The notes: generated by a model not told the origin, from the letters alone. Positions 27,753-37,457 are shown, counted from the stretch's first letter. The stretch: DNA of 64,000 nucleotides from Petrocella atlantisensis (GCF_900538275.1 NZ_LR130778.1:2600001-2664000); one strand, 5' to 3'. Made by a program: numbers and translations.

Positions 27753-29042
27753 ATGACACAAGTCTTATTGGTTGCAATTTTTGTAATCTTTATTGCCATT
27801 GGAGTACCAATATCCTATGTAATTGGTATTGTAGCTTTTGCAGGCGTATTATTGATACCTAATCTTGGCGGTATCGTTGTTTTTATGAAAATGTTTACGG
27901 GGCTAAGCTCCTTTGTGTTACTGGCAATACCCTTATTTATTCTGGCAGCGAATCTCATGAACCATGGATCCATATCAAAAAGGTTAATTGATTTTTCGAA
28001 TGCTTTAGTAGGACATAGGCGGGGTGGTTTGGCCCATGCCAATATTATGGTATCCATGATCTTTGCAGGCGTGTCCGGATCTTCTCAAGCAGATACAGCC
28101 GGCGTCGGTAAAGTTTTGATTCCCAAAATGGAAGAAAGTGGCTACGATAAAGGTACAGCAGTTGGCGTAACCGCAGCTTCTTCAACCCTTGGCAGTATCA
28201 TACCACCAAGTATTACCATGGTTGTATTTGCAGGTATTGCCAATGTTTCCACAGGCAAACTCTTCTTAGTTGGTCTTGTGCCTGGTATTGTACTGGGTCT
28301 ATCCATGATGTTCATGGTCTATCTGATCAGCAAGAAAAAGAATTTTCCAAGATATGAGAAAGTATCACTTAAAGAAACCTTCAAATTATTCTTAAGCAGT
28401 TTTCCGGCATTACTCACACCGGTTATTATCATCGGTGGTATTGTAACCGGTGCTTATACGGCTACAGAAGCAGCAGCATTTGCCTGTGTCTATGCCTTGA
28501 TTATTGGTATGTTTGTGTATAAAACCATAAAAGTAAGGGACTTGCCGGACATCGTCAAGCAGACCTTAAAGCTAAGCTCTCTATCTTTATTTGCCCTTAG
28601 TACGGCCAATGCTCTTGGTGAGTTGTTGGGCTACTACAATGTATCCACAAAAGCAGCCAACTTTTTTGCACAGATACCAGGTGGAGCACCGGTATTTATG
28701 TTGGTGGTGGTAGCATTCTTCTTATTCATAGGGACCTTCATGGATGCGGTACCGGCTATGATTTTGTTTGTACCGGTTATACTTCCAGGTGCATTGGCCC
28801 TTGGTGTTGATCCAACCCATCTTGGCTTAATTGTAGTTATGACGTTGGCCCTTGGTCTCGTAACACCGCCTTACGGTTTGTGTCTACTAATTGCAGGCTC
28901 CATTTCGAATCTTGATTTGGAATCTTCGTTTAAAGGTGTATTACCCTATTTTTTAATCGCACTGGTAATGTTAATTATAATGGCGGTAACACCGGATTTG
29001 GTTATGGCCATTCCTAAGATGATCAGTCCGACCTATTTCTAA
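27753..29042 (+). CDS. dctM: TRAP transporter large permease DctM (1)
   Basis: 429 residues, twelve helices, DctM/SiaM family: AIPLFILAANLMNHGSISKRL (read as AIPLFILAANLM and NHGSISKRL), MIFAGVSGSSQADTAGVGKVL, AASSTLGSIIPPSITMV, LGLVTPPYGLCLLIAGSIS. It is the Na+-coupled transport subunit and starts 4 bases after dctQ. Confidence 0.92.
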   Translation: MTQVLLVAIFVIFIAIGVPISYVIGIVAFAGVLLIPNLGGIVVFMKMFTGLSSFVLLAIPLFILAANLMNHGSISKRLIDFSNALVGHRRGGLAHANIMVSMIFAGVSGSSQADTAGVGKVLIPKMEESGYDKGTAVGVTAASSTLGSIIPPSITMVVFAGIANVSTGKLFLVGLVPGIVLGLSMMFMVYLISKKKNFPRYEKVSLKETFKLFLSSFPALLTPVIIIGGIVTGAYTATEAAAFACVYALIIGMFVYKTIKVRDLPDIVKQTLKLSSLSLFALSTANALGELLGYYNVSTKAANFFAQIPGGAPVFMLVVVAFFLFIGTFMDAVPAMILFVPVILPGALALGVDPTHLGLIVVMTLALGLVTPPYGLCLLIAGSISNLDLESSFKGVLPYFLIALVMLIIMAVTPDLVMAIPKMISPTYF

Positions 29043-29060
29043 CATAAGTAAAGGAGAACT

Positions 29061-30089
29061 ATGAAAGCGATACTCATAAAAGAACCTCATAAAATAGAGG
29101 TAACAGATATAGAAATGGAACAATTAAAAAGTGAAAAAGATGTCCTAATAAAAGTAAAAGCCGGTGGCATATGTGGTTCGGATATGCATGGTTACCATGG
29201 TACATCTCCTTTTATTAATTACCCGGTTGTACCGGGCCATGAATTTGCAGGTCTTGTGACTAAGGTAGGCGAAGCGGTTAAAAACATTAAAGTGGGCGAC
29301 CATGTTAGCGTAGATCCAGTCATTAGCTGTGGTGAATGTTATGCATGTAAAAGTGGTCGCTATAATGTATGTTCAGACCTAAAAGTGCGTGGTGTTCATG
29401 TGGACGGTGGATTTAAGGAGTATGTTTCCATACCTGAAAAAGCTTGTTATAAGATTAATGAGAACATTCCATGGGAAGTGGCATGTCTTGTTGAACCTTT
29501 TACCATTGCATCTCAATCCTTATCTCGTGGTGGTATTAATAAAAACGATATCGTTTTTATTGCCGGTGCCGGTGCTATTGGCCTGACCATATTACTTACG
29601 GCCAAAAGTGAGGGTGCTACAGTTATTATTTCTGATATTTCAGATGCCAAATTAGAAAGAGCAAAAGCGATTGGTGCAGATTATACCATCAATAGTTTAA
29701 ACACATCTTTAGAGGCTTTTATTGAAGCTCATGAAGCTATTGAAGGCATAACATTGGCACTTGACGCGGTAGGTCACCCGAGTATAATTGAGAGTATACT
29801 ACCCAGTATGTTACCAACGGGTAGAGTTGTACTTCTTGGATTTTTAAAAGCGCCATCGAATTTGATACAAATGGAAGTGACTAAAAAAGAACTGGATATC
29901 AAAGGTTCACGCCTAAGTTGTAATAAATTCTCAGTTGTTGTTGATTGTATAGAACAAGGTCTCTTTAATCCTAAGAAAATTATATCCCATACTTTCGATT
30001 ACACGAAAGTTGAGGAAGCCATTGATTTGTTAGTGAATAGGCCGGATGAATGTTGTAAAGTCATATTAAACTTTGAAACAGAAGTATAG
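29061..30089 (+). CDS. Zinc-dependent sugar (acid) dehydrogenase, medium-chain family
   Basis: 342 residues. Catalytic-zinc ligands lie in GGICGSDMHGYHG and PVVPGHEFAGLV, the structural-zinc cluster in SCGECYACKSGRYNVC, and the Rossmann glycines in IAGAGAIGLTILLTAKSEGA (read as IAGAGAIGLT). It resembles L-idonate/galactonate/sorbitol dehydrogenases. Within this operon it may interconvert a hexonate and a ketohexonate before UxuA. AAAGGAG ribosome site. Confidence 0.83.
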   Translation: MKAILIKEPHKIEVTDIEMEQLKSEKDVLIKVKAGGICGSDMHGYHGTSPFINYPVVPGHEFAGLVTKVGEAVKNIKVGDHVSVDPVISCGECYACKSGRYNVCSDLKVRGVHVDGGFKEYVSIPEKACYKINENIPWEVACLVEPFTIASQSLSRGGINKNDIVFIAGAGAIGLTILLTAKSEGATVIISDISDAKLERAKAIGADYTINSLNTSLEAFIEAHEAIEGITLALDAVGHPSIIESILPSMLPTGRVVLLGFLKAPSNLIQMEVTKKELDIKGSRLSCNKFSVVVDCIEQGLFNPKKIISHTFDYTKVEEAIDLLVNRPDECCKVILNFETEV

Positions 30090-30103
30090 AAGGAGGAAAA
30101 CCA

Positions 30104-31177
30104 ATGAAAATGACATGGAGATGGTATGGGGTAGGCAATGATGACATTACCTTAGACCACATCAGACAGATTCCCGGTGTCATGGGTGCTGTCTGGTCGT
30201 TGCATGACAAAGTAGCAGGAGAAGTTTGGGAAATGGAACGGATTCAAGAAGTTGCTGACGTTCTGGCTTCGAAGAATTTTAGCCCTGCAGTCGTGGAGAG
30301 TGTGAATGTACATGATGACATCAAGATGGGTTTACCATCTAGAGATCATTATATTGACATCTACATTGATACCATTCGTAAGTTGGCAAAAGTGGGTGTA
30401 AAAGTTATTTGTTATAATTTTATGCCAGTATTTGACTGGACACGAACAGATCTTTATAAAGAACATCCGGATGGATCCAATGCTTTGTTTTATGAAAAAG
30501 CCCTAGTTGAGGGTGCTACACCAAAATCCATCGTTGACCGTATTCTTGAGGGTGCCGGAGAAAAAACCATGCCAGGTTGGGAACCGGAGCGACTATCCCA
30601 TCTAGAACAACTTTTTGAAGGTTATAAGGACATTACTGAAGACGTCTTATTTGAGAATCTAAAATATTTCTTAGAAAAAATCATACCTGTTTGTGAAGAA
30701 GAAGATGTTAAAATGGCCATACATCCGGATGATCCGCCATGGCCAATATTTGGTTTGCCAAGAATCATCAGAAGTAGAGAACATATTCAGAAGTTCCTAA
30801 GTCTGGTCGACAGTCCTTATAACGGATTAACTTTATGTACAGGTTCCCTTGGACCTAATAAGCTCAATGATATTCCGAGTATTATTAGAGAATTTGGTAG
30901 TCGTATTCATTTTGCCCATGTTAGAAATGTTAAAGTTTTTGAGAATGGCGACTTTATTGAGACCTCCCATAGAGCTTGTGATGGGGATGTGGACATTATA
31001 GAAGTCATGAAAGCCTATCATGACATCGGTTTTGAAGGCTATATGCGTCCGGACCATGGTCGTCATTTGTGGGGTGAGGAAAAAAATTGTCGTCCCGGTT
31101 ATGGCCTATATGACAGAGCTATGGGTGTTATGTATTTGTTGGGCGTATGGGATACCCTTGAAAGAGGGGTAAAATAA
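30104..31177 (+). CDS. uxuA: Mannonate dehydratase
   Basis: 357 residues, strongly UxuA: MTWRWYGVGNDDITLDHIRQ, GVMGAVWSLHD, PSRDHYIDIYIDTIRKLAKVG (read as two segments), CYNFMPVFDWTRTDL, MAIHPDDPPWPIFGLPRI, LCTGSLG, HFAHVRNV and RPDHGRHLWGE, with the metal ligands in the His/Asp segments. It converts D-mannonate to 2-keto-3-deoxy-D-gluconate. AGGAGG ribosome site; TAATG overlap with uxuB. Confidence 0.95.
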   Translation: MKMTWRWYGVGNDDITLDHIRQIPGVMGAVWSLHDKVAGEVWEMERIQEVADVLASKNFSPAVVESVNVHDDIKMGLPSRDHYIDIYIDTIRKLAKVGVKVICYNFMPVFDWTRTDLYKEHPDGSNALFYEKALVEGATPKSIVDRILEGAGEKTMPGWEPERLSHLEQLFEGYKDITEDVLFENLKYFLEKIIPVCEEEDVKMAIHPDDPPWPIFGLPRIIRSREHIQKFLSLVDSPYNGLTLCTGSLGPNKLNDIPSIIREFGSRIHFAHVRNVKVFENGDFIETSHRACDGDVDIIEVMKAYHDIGFEGYMRPDHGRHLWGEEKNCRPGYGLYDRAMGVMYLLGVWDTLERGVK

Positions 31178-32772
31178 TGAGACTGAATATAAGTTCATTA
31201 GAGCATACGAGCAAATGGGAAGCGATGGACATTAAGCTACCTATCTTTGATATAAAAAGGGTAAAAGAGAATACACAACAGTCACCTGAGTGGGTCCACT
31301 TTGGTGCCGGTAATATTTTTAGAGGTTTTGTGGCAAAATGCCATCAGCAACTATTGGATGATGGACTGGCGAAAACAGGTATTATTGCTGTTGAAACTTT
31401 TGACTATGAAGTCATAGAAAAAGTATTTGATCCGGCAGATAATCTAGCTTTAGTTGTACTGATGAACAGTGATGGTAGTTTTGATAAGACTGTGGTAGCC
31501 AGTATCGTTGAAAGTATGACCTCAGAAAATAAAAACCATCAAAGACTGACTGAAATATTTGAAGCACCTAGCTTACAGATTGCAAGTTTCACCATTACTG
31601 AAAAAGGTTATGCTTTGAAGGATTTTTCCGGTAAATACTATTCTTTTGTTCAGGTGGATTTGGACCGTGGACCGGAGTATGCGACACATGCGATGAGTGT
31701 CGTTACAGCCTTGTTATACAAACGTTATCAAAAAGAGGCAATGCCCATAACTCTGTTAAGCATGGATAACTGTGCTAATAACGGTGACAAAGTGAAAGCA
31801 GCCGTAATCACCATTGCTAAAGAATGGCTAAAAAATGGATTTGTAGAAGAAGGTTTTGTAAATTACGTCATGGATGAAGATAAGGTGTCCTACCCAATAT
31901 CCATGATTGATAAAATCACCCCACGTCCTTCAGATATCATCAAAGCAGCATTGGTGAGTGACGGTCTAGAAGATATGGATGTGGTTGTGACGTCTAAAAA
32001 CACATATATGGCACCTTTTGTTAATGCTGAGGTGAGTGAGTACTTGGTTATTGAAGACAAGTTCCCTAACGGTCGACCTGAACTTGAAAAGGCAGGGGTA
32101 CTTTTCTGTGACCGTGCAACAGTTAACAAGGTGGAAACCATGAAGGTAACAACATGTCTGAATCCTTTGCACACAGCCCTTGCGGTTACCGGTTGTCTAT
32201 TGGGTTATGATTTGATAGCAGATGAAGTAAAGAACCCAACCCTTAAAAAGTTGATAGAAACCATTGGCTATACAGAAGGTTTACCTGTTGTTACAGACCC
32301 AATCATTCTATCACCGAAAGCTTTTATTGATGAAGTGGTTCAGTCTCGGTTTGCAAATCCTTTTATCCCGGACACACCACAAAGAATCGCAACAGATACT
32401 TCACAAAAAGTAGGTATACGTTTTGGTGAAACCATTAAGTCTTATGTAAAAGACCCATCATTAGATCCATCAAGTCTTGTCGGTATCCCATTAGCTATTG
32501 CCAGCTGGTGTCGTTATCTTATGGGTATTGATGATGAAGGCAATATTTTTGAGCTGAGTTCAGATCCTATGTTACAAACACTGAAAGAGACCATCGATAC
32601 AGTGAAAATGGGTGACGATTTTGCTGATTTAAGTCCGATTTTGAGTAATCGTGAGATTTTTGGATTAGATCTTTACGAAGTTGGTTTAGGTAAGACGATT
32701 GAAACCATGTTTGTAAGTATGTTACAAGGGCCAGGTGCTGTGGCGAATACATTACAAGCGTATTTGAAATAA
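31177..32772 (+). CDS. uxuB: Fructuronate reductase / mannitol dehydrogenase-family oxidoreductase
   Basis: 531 residues, the long clostridial form (E. coli UxuB is shorter). The NAD-binding start is VHFGAGNIFRGFVAKCHQQLL (read as VHFGAGNIFRGF). SMDNCANNGDKVK, MIDKITPRPSD, LNPLHTALAVTGCLLG and the C-terminal helices are family-typical. Next to uxuA it should interconvert D-fructuronate and D-mannonate. Last gene of the operon. Confidence 0.9.
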   Translation: MRLNISSLEHTSKWEAMDIKLPIFDIKRVKENTQQSPEWVHFGAGNIFRGFVAKCHQQLLDDGLAKTGIIAVETFDYEVIEKVFDPADNLALVVLMNSDGSFDKTVVASIVESMTSENKNHQRLTEIFEAPSLQIASFTITEKGYALKDFSGKYYSFVQVDLDRGPEYATHAMSVVTALLYKRYQKEAMPITLLSMDNCANNGDKVKAAVITIAKEWLKNGFVEEGFVNYVMDEDKVSYPISMIDKITPRPSDIIKAALVSDGLEDMDVVVTSKNTYMAPFVNAEVSEYLVIEDKFPNGRPELEKAGVLFCDRATVNKVETMKVTTCLNPLHTALAVTGCLLGYDLIADEVKNPTLKKLIETIGYTEGLPVVTDPIILSPKAFIDEVVQSRFANPFIPDTPQRIATDTSQKVGIRFGETIKSYVKDPSLDPSSLVGIPLAIASWCRYLMGIDDEGNIFELSSDPMLQTLKETIDTVKMGDDFADLSPILSNREIFGLDLYEVGLGKTIETMFVSMLQGPGAVANTLQAYLK

Positions 32773-32840
32773 TATACCTTTATGGTGTCAAAACTAAGTT
32801 TCTCTATGTAAAATACAAGAGATCATTATGATGAGTACAT

Positions 32841-32886
32841 TTAATGTCAACAAGTTGATAAAAAATTATCAACTTGTTGACATTAA
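32841..32886. promoter_or_regulatory. 21-bp perfect palindrome overlapping the rib promoter
   Basis: Left arm 32841-32861 and right arm 32866-32886 are perfectly complementary with an AAAA loop. The right arm contains the -35 hexamer TTGACA (32877-32882). Neither strand has a T-run after it, so an operator is as likely as a terminator. Confidence 0.6.
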
Positions 32887-32905
32887 AAAAATAAGATGCT
32901 ATAAT
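32877..32905 (+). promoter_or_regulatory. Promoter of the riboflavin operon
   Basis: TTGACA, 17 bp, TATAAT: a perfect consensus pair. It starts transcription about 20 bases before the FMN aptamer. Confidence 0.85.
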
Positions 32906-32932
32906 TAGCCCATTGAAAACAATTGAATAGTT

Positions 32933-33038
32933 CCTTCAGGGCAGGGTGTAATTCCCGACCGGCGGTAAAGTCCGCGAGCCGATTTTGGCTGACTTGGTGT
33001 AATTCCAAGACCGACAGTAAAGTCTGGATGAGAGAAGG
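32933..33038 (+). promoter_or_regulatory. FMN riboswitch (RFN element)
   Basis: Conserved RFN segments in order: CAGGGCAGGGTGTAATTCCC, GACCGGCGGTAAAGTCCGCGA, TTGGTGTAATTCCAAGACC (each a separate segment), GACAGTAAAGTCTGGATG and GAGAAGG, closed by CCTTC (32933-32937) with GAAGG (33034-33038). It binds FMN and, with the hairpin at 33081-33117, should reduce expression of the rib operon when FMN is plentiful. Confidence 0.97.
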
Positions 33039-33080
33039 CAATTATAGCATGGCCATATTATGCTTTAATGAAACTGTGAC

Positions 33081-33117
33081 AAGCTCTGAAGATTATTCTT
33101 TAGAGCTTTTTTATTTT
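33081..33117 (+). terminator. FMN riboswitch expression-platform terminator
   Basis: AAGCTCTGAAG pairs with CTTTAGAGCTT and is followed by TTTTATTTT. It lies between the aptamer and ribD, the usual place for FMN-controlled termination. Confidence 0.85.
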
Positions 33118-33139
33118 CTAGGCAAGCTGGGAGGACATT

Positions 33140-34246
33140 ATGGATCAAGTATATATGAAAAAAGCCATAGCGTTAGCCAAACTGGGTGTTGGTAACACCA
33201 ACCCGAATCCTATGGTTGGTGCATTAATAATAAAAGATGGTAAAATCATAGCCGAAGGCTATCACGCATATTATGGTGGTCCTCATGCTGAGGTGAATGC
33301 CTTTAAGAACGCAACAGCTTCTGTGGAAGGTGCAACCATGTATGTGACCCTAGAACCTTGTTCTCATTATGGAAAAACGCCACCCTGTGCCAATCTAATT
33401 GTTGAAAAAGGCATAAGCAAAGTGGTTGTCGGTATGATGGATCCTAACCCGGAAGTCTCAGGTCGTGGTATTGCACTTCTAGAAGAGAACAACATAGAAG
33501 TGGTTGTCTTAGATATGGGTGAGGAACTCCTTAAGCTAAATGAGATCTTTCTAAAGTATATCAAAACCAAAAAGCCCTTTTGCATTTTAAAGACAGCCAT
33601 GACCTTAGATGGAAAAATCGCCACCAAAACAGGTGATTCCAAATGGATTACAAATGAAACATCTAGAAAACAAGTCCATCAGTTACGTCATCAAGTCATG
33701 GGTATTATGGTAGGTGTAGGAACGGTTATAGCAGATGACCCTAGCCTGACAACACGTCTTGAGGGTAGCCAAGTTGGTCTAGACCCGGTCAGGATTATCC
33801 TGGATACGCGTGGTCGCATACCCCTTGATGCCAAGGTCTTAACCCAAGCATCCGACGCAATTACCATTGTGGCAACAACACATCTGATGCCGGATGCTAC
33901 AAAAAAAGCCATTAAGGCTACAGGTAACCGGGTTGTGGTATTACCGCTCAAAGATCATCATGTGGACATGGCATCATTGATAGAATTATTAGGTGAACAA
34001 GGCATGGATAGTATTCTAATTGAAGGTGGAGCCACTTTGAACTACTCAGCCCTTGAAGCCGGAATTGTTGATAAAGTTATAACCTATGTGGCGCCTAAGA
34101 TCTTCGGTGGAGATTTGGCCAAATCTCCGGTAGGTGGCGAGGGCATATCCCAGGTAAAGGAAGCCATTTTATTAGAAGGTCTTGTCACAACTATTTGTGA
34201 AGGTGACATTGTCATAGAAGGTTATATCAAGAAGGAGGGGTTATAG
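33140..34246 (+). CDS. ribD: Bifunctional pyrimidine deaminase/reductase RibD
   Basis: 368 residues. N-terminal deaminase with zinc ligands in HAEVNAF and PCSHYGKTPPC; C-terminal reductase with TLDGKIATKTGDSKWIT and DSILIEGGATLNYSALE. It carries out deamination then side-chain reduction in riboflavin synthesis. GGGAGG ribosome site; the stop abuts ribE. Confidence 0.96.
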   Translation: MDQVYMKKAIALAKLGVGNTNPNPMVGALIIKDGKIIAEGYHAYYGGPHAEVNAFKNATASVEGATMYVTLEPCSHYGKTPPCANLIVEKGISKVVVGMMDPNPEVSGRGIALLEENNIEVVVLDMGEELLKLNEIFLKYIKTKKPFCILKTAMTLDGKIATKTGDSKWITNETSRKQVHQLRHQVMGIMVGVGTVIADDPSLTTRLEGSQVGLDPVRIILDTRGRIPLDAKVLTQASDAITIVATTHLMPDATKKAIKATGNRVVVLPLKDHHVDMASLIELLGEQGMDSILIEGGATLNYSALEAGIVDKVITYVAPKIFGGDLAKSPVGGEGISQVKEAILLEGLVTTICEGDIVIEGYIKKEGL

Positions 34247-34897
34247 ATGTTTACAGGGTTAATCGAGGAAATCGGTTATATTCAAAAAATTAATAAAACA
34301 ACCAAGTCGGCTAAGCTGACCATTAGGGCCTCCAAAGTTATCGAGGGCTCAAAAGTTGGAGACAGCATATGTACCAATGGTGTCTGTTTGACGGTGGTTC
34401 ATATGGATGCCATAAGCTTTACAGTGGATGTCATGCCGGAGACCATGAGAAGTAGCAACTTGGGAGAACTTACCACCAACAGTCCCGTGAATCTTGAGCG
34501 GGCTTTACAACTGAAGGATCGATTGGGTGGACATATGGTCTCAGGTCATATTGACGGTGTTGGTAAAATTCATGAAATGATAAAAGAAGCCAATGCCACA
34601 TGGGTCAGTATTAAAGCAAGTCCGAAGCTGCTGAAATATATTATTCATAAAGGCTCGATTGCCATTGATGGTATAAGTTTGACAGTCGCTTATGTGGACC
34701 AAGAGATGTTCAAAGTATCTCTGATCCCTTTAACCAAGGAAGAAACCACTTTACTTGGTAAAAAGATTGGCGACAGTGTGAATTTGGAATGTGATATGGT
34801 GGGAAAATATATTGAAAAATTAATGTTGTATAGTGACGTGACAGAAACCAAAAAACCTATGGATATGAATTTCCTTAGAGAAAACGGATTTATGTAA
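34247..34897 (+). CDS. ribE: Riboflavin synthase, alpha subunit
   Basis: 216 residues with the two similar lumazine-binding halves ([10 protein letters not shown] ... [25 protein letters not shown] ... IDGISLTVA). It dismutates 6,7-dimethyl-8-ribityllumazine to riboflavin. Starts directly after ribD, AAGGAGGGG upstream. Confidence 0.96.
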   Translation: MFTGLIEEIGYIQKINKTTKSAKLTIRASKVIEGSKVGDSICTNGVCLTVVHMDAISFTVDVMPETMRSSNLGELTTNSPVNLERALQLKDRLGGHMVSGHIDGVGKIHEMIKEANATWVSIKASPKLLKYIIHKGSIAIDGISLTVAYVDQEMFKVSLIPLTKEETTLLGKKIGDSVNLECDMVGKYIEKLMLYSDVTETKKPMDMNFLRENGFM

Positions 34898-34910
34898 AGG
34901 CGGTAATGGT

Positions 34911-36122
34911 ATGGAAAAGTTTAATACGATTGAAGAAGCAATTGAAGATATAAAAGCAGGAAGAATGATTGTCGTTGTTGACGATGAAGATCGAGAAAAT
35001 GAAGGCGACCTGCTTATGGCAGCAGAAAAAGTAACCACAGAGGCGATTAATTTTATGGCTATGTACGGTAGAGGTTTGATCTGTGCACCTATGACGGATG
35101 AAAGATTAAAAAGTCTTGAGATTCATGCTATGGTGAATAACAACACGGATCCTAAGGAGACGGCATTTACCGTCAGTGTGGATGCCATAACTTGTACCAC
35201 AGGTATATCGGCTGCAGAACGCGCTATGACCATTCAGAAGCTTATAGATCCTGATGCAACATCCATAGACTTTAGTCGTCCTGGACATATATTTCCCTTG
35301 GTAGGAAAAGAAGGCGGTGTATTAAAACGCGTTGGACACACAGAAGCTGCTATTGATCTTCCTAAGCTTGCTGGGCTATATCCGGCCGGTGTCATCTGTG
35401 AAATCATGAATGATGATGGTTCCATGGCCAGAGTACCGGAGCTTATGAAATATGCAAAAAAACATAATCTTAAAATCATTACCATAGCGGATTTAGTGGC
35501 TTATCGTAAAGCCAATGAAACTTATGTGGAGTGTGTGACAGAAGCAGAACTACCAACGAAATACGGTAATTTTAGAATGTATGGTTATGTTAATAAACTT
35601 AATGGCGAACACCATGTGGCCTTAGTAAAAGGAAAAATATCACCAGAGGAACCTACACTGATTCGTGTTCATTCTGAGTGTTTGACTGGGGACGCCTTTG
35701 GTTCACTAAGATGTGATTGTGGTGAACAATATGCAAGAGCGATGCAAAAGATTGAAAAGAACGGAAGTGGCATCCTGCTCTATATGCGACAAGAAGGACG
35801 TGGTATAGGTCTGATTAATAAAATCAAAGCCTATGAACTTCAAGACCATGGGATGGATACAGTTCAAGCGAACATAGCCCTTGGTTTTCCGGATGACTTA
35901 CGAGATTATGGTATTGGTGCTCAGATTTTAGCGGATTTGGGTGTTAAGAAAATAAGGCTCATGACGAACAATCCCAAGAAGATGTCCGGTATTTCAGGAT
36001 ATGGTCTAGAGATTGTGGAGCGTGTGCCCATACAAATGAATCACAATGAAAAAAATGTTGCGTATCTAAAAACTAAGAAACTAAAAATGGGACACATGTT
36101 AGATTTTAAGGAGGAAAAGTAA
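34911..36122 (+). CDS. ribBA: RibBA: DHBP synthase / GTP cyclohydrolase II
   Basis: 403 residues. The N-terminal DHBP synthase has [11 protein letters not shown] and [10 protein letters not shown]; the C-terminal GTP cyclohydrolase II has zinc cysteines in [19 protein letters not shown] and RQEGRGIGL. It supplies both precursors of riboflavin. Confidence 0.96.
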   Translation: MEKFNTIEEAIEDIKAGRMIVVVDDEDRENEGDLLMAAEKVTTEAINFMAMYGRGLICAPMTDERLKSLEIHAMVNNNTDPKETAFTVSVDAITCTTGISAAERAMTIQKLIDPDATSIDFSRPGHIFPLVGKEGGVLKRVGHTEAAIDLPKLAGLYPAGVICEIMNDDGSMARVPELMKYAKKHNLKIITIADLVAYRKANETYVECVTEAELPTKYGNFRMYGYVNKLNGEHHVALVKGKISPEEPTLIRVHSECLTGDAFGSLRCDCGEQYARAMQKIEKNGSGILLYMRQEGRGIGLINKIKAYELQDHGMDTVQANIALGFPDDLRDYGIGAQILADLGVKKIRLMTNNPKKMSGISGYGLEIVERVPIQMNHNEKNVAYLKTKKLKMGHMLDFKEEK

Positions 36123-36584
36123 ATGAATGTATATGAAGGACAATTGGTAGCAGAAGATCTGAAGTTTGCAATCGTAGTAGGAAGATTCAATGAGTTTATT
36201 GGTGGGAAATTATTATCCGGTGCTATAGACACTTTGGTCAGACATGGTGTTAAAGACGAAGATATTGATATTATTTGGGTGCCGGGTGCTTTTGAGATTC
36301 CATTAGCAGCGAAAAAGTTAGTGAAAAATGAAAGATATGATGGTGTCATCTGCCTTGGAGCAGTTATAAAAGGTTCTACACCTCATTTTGATTATGTTTC
36401 CAGTGAAGTTTCAAAAGGTATAGCCCATGTCTCTCTAGATTCTGAAGTTCCGGTTATTTTTGGTGTTTTAACAACTGACACTATTGAACAAGCAATCGAA
36501 AGAGCCGGAACCAAGGCGGGAAATAAGGGATCAGATGCAGCTATGACAGCTATTGAAATGGCAAATCTGTTAAAAAACATATAG
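36123..36584 (+). CDS. ribH: Lumazine synthase RibH
   Basis: 153 residues. [45 protein letters not shown] and FGVLTTDT identify lumazine synthase. It begins immediately after the ribBA stop with GGAGG in the ribBA end. Confidence 0.96.
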   Translation: MNVYEGQLVAEDLKFAIVVGRFNEFIGGKLLSGAIDTLVRHGVKDEDIDIIWVPGAFEIPLAAKKLVKNERYDGVICLGAVIKGSTPHFDYVSSEVSKGIAHVSLDSEVPVIFGVLTTDTIEQAIERAGTKAGNKGSDAAMTAIEMANLLKNI

Positions 36585-36592
36585 GTACGCCT

Positions 36593-37246
36593 ATGTTAGA
36601 TAAAGCTAAAACCATCGTGTTGGATTATGATGGCACCCTGCATGATAGTATAAAAATATACGGACCTGCTTTTAGAAAAGCCTATAAATTCTTGGTAGAT
36701 CAAAAACAAGTGCCACCAAGAATATGGGAAGATGAAGAGATTATTCAATGGCTCGGATTAAGCAGTAAAGAGATGTGGGAAGCCTTTATGCCGGATATGA
36801 ATCCTAGTATAAGGGAACAAGCGGGGAAAATAATTGGAGAAGAAATGAATGATTTACTTCAGAATAAGAAAGCTGTGCTCTACGAGGGTGCTTTAGAGAC
36901 TTTGGAGTACTTGAAAAACAGAGGATATAAGCTTGTTTTCTTAAGCAATTGCGGTAGATCCTATATGGAATATTCCAGAGACTTATTTGGTTTGGATCAC
37001 TATTTTGATGAAATGCTATGTGCACAAGACTATGATTTTATACCGAAGTATGAGATTCTATCACAAGTGATGGTGCAGTTAGAAAGAGAAATCGTGGTTG
37101 TCGGTGATCGATATAAAGATATGGAAGCCGGCAAGCGAAACAATCTTCAGACCATTGGTTGTCAGTATGGGTATGCTCAAGGTGATGAATTATTAGAAGC
37201 AGATTATAAGATTAACCATATTAAAGAATTATGCAAACTTCTATAA
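36593..37246 (+). CDS. HAD-family phosphatase in the rib operon
   Basis: 217 residues of HAD subfamily IA. Motif I is VLDYDGTLHDS (nucleophile and acid Asp), a helical cap follows, motif II is FLSNCGRS, and the acidic motif is VVGDRYKDMEAGKRN. It is 8 bases after ribH and under the same FMN riboswitch, so it is a good candidate for the phosphatase acting on 5-amino-6-(5-phosphoribitylamino)uracil, a step carried out by various HAD enzymes. A phosphoglycolate-type housekeeping role is the alternative. The ribosome site is weak, consistent with coupling. Confidence 0.8.
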   Translation: MLDKAKTIVLDYDGTLHDSIKIYGPAFRKAYKFLVDQKQVPPRIWEDEEIIQWLGLSSKEMWEAFMPDMNPSIREQAGKIIGEEMNDLLQNKKAVLYEGALETLEYLKNRGYKLVFLSNCGRSYMEYSRDLFGLDHYFDEMLCAQDYDFIPKYEILSQVMVQLEREIVVVGDRYKDMEAGKRNNLQTIGCQYGYAQGDELLEADYKINHIKELCKLL

Positions 37247-37275
37247 GTTATTAGTCTAAATTAACTTCATTCAGA

Positions 37276-37317
37276 GGCACTAGCACAACGCACAAACGCG
37301 CTGTGCTAGTGCCTTTT
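37276..37317 (+). terminator. Terminator of the riboflavin operon
   Basis: GGCACTAGCACAACGC pairs with GCGCTGTGCTAGTGCC (small bulges), then TTTT. Confidence 0.85.
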
Positions 37318-37335
37318 CAATTCACTGACTAATTG

Positions 37336-37356
37336 TGTCACTCTCTGAAAGTGACA
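37336..37356. promoter_or_regulatory. Inverted repeat upstream of mtlR
   Basis: TGTCACT, 7-base spacer, AGTGACA. The half-site TGTCAC recurs at 39588, 39603 (inverted), 39631, 41198 (inverted) and 41225, all within the mtl locus, so it may be a binding site for MtlR. Confidence 0.45.
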
Positions 37357-37457
37357 AATAAATATAAAAATAAATAGTTTATTGTTATAGAGGCGTGTAT
37401 AATACAGGTATAATGTAGGCGAACTTTAGGTCTGAATTCAAAATGAGAGGTGCTAAA

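Larger units (their letters stand above)
32773..32932. other. Intergenic region between uxuB and the FMN riboswitch
   Basis: It contains a lone left arm of the hairpin element (GTCAAAACTAAGTTTCTC, near 32787), then a perfect 21-bp inverted repeat (32841-32886) and the rib promoter. No T-run terminator for the uronate operon is visible. Confidence 0.5.

Noticed and set aside
29061-30089. Naming the zinc dehydrogenase in the uronate operon as threonine dehydrogenase
   Set aside because: Motifs fit the whole medium-chain sugar/threonine group; the operon context favours a sugar-acid substrate, so only the family is given.
32841-32886. Reading the 21-bp palindrome simply as the uronate-operon terminator
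   Set aside because: No T-run follows on either strand, and the right arm holds the -35 of the rib promoter; kept as a regulatory element instead.
32923-33195. 90-residue plus-strand frame across the FMN riboswitch
   Set aside because: The region is an RFN aptamer and its terminator; the frame is accidental.
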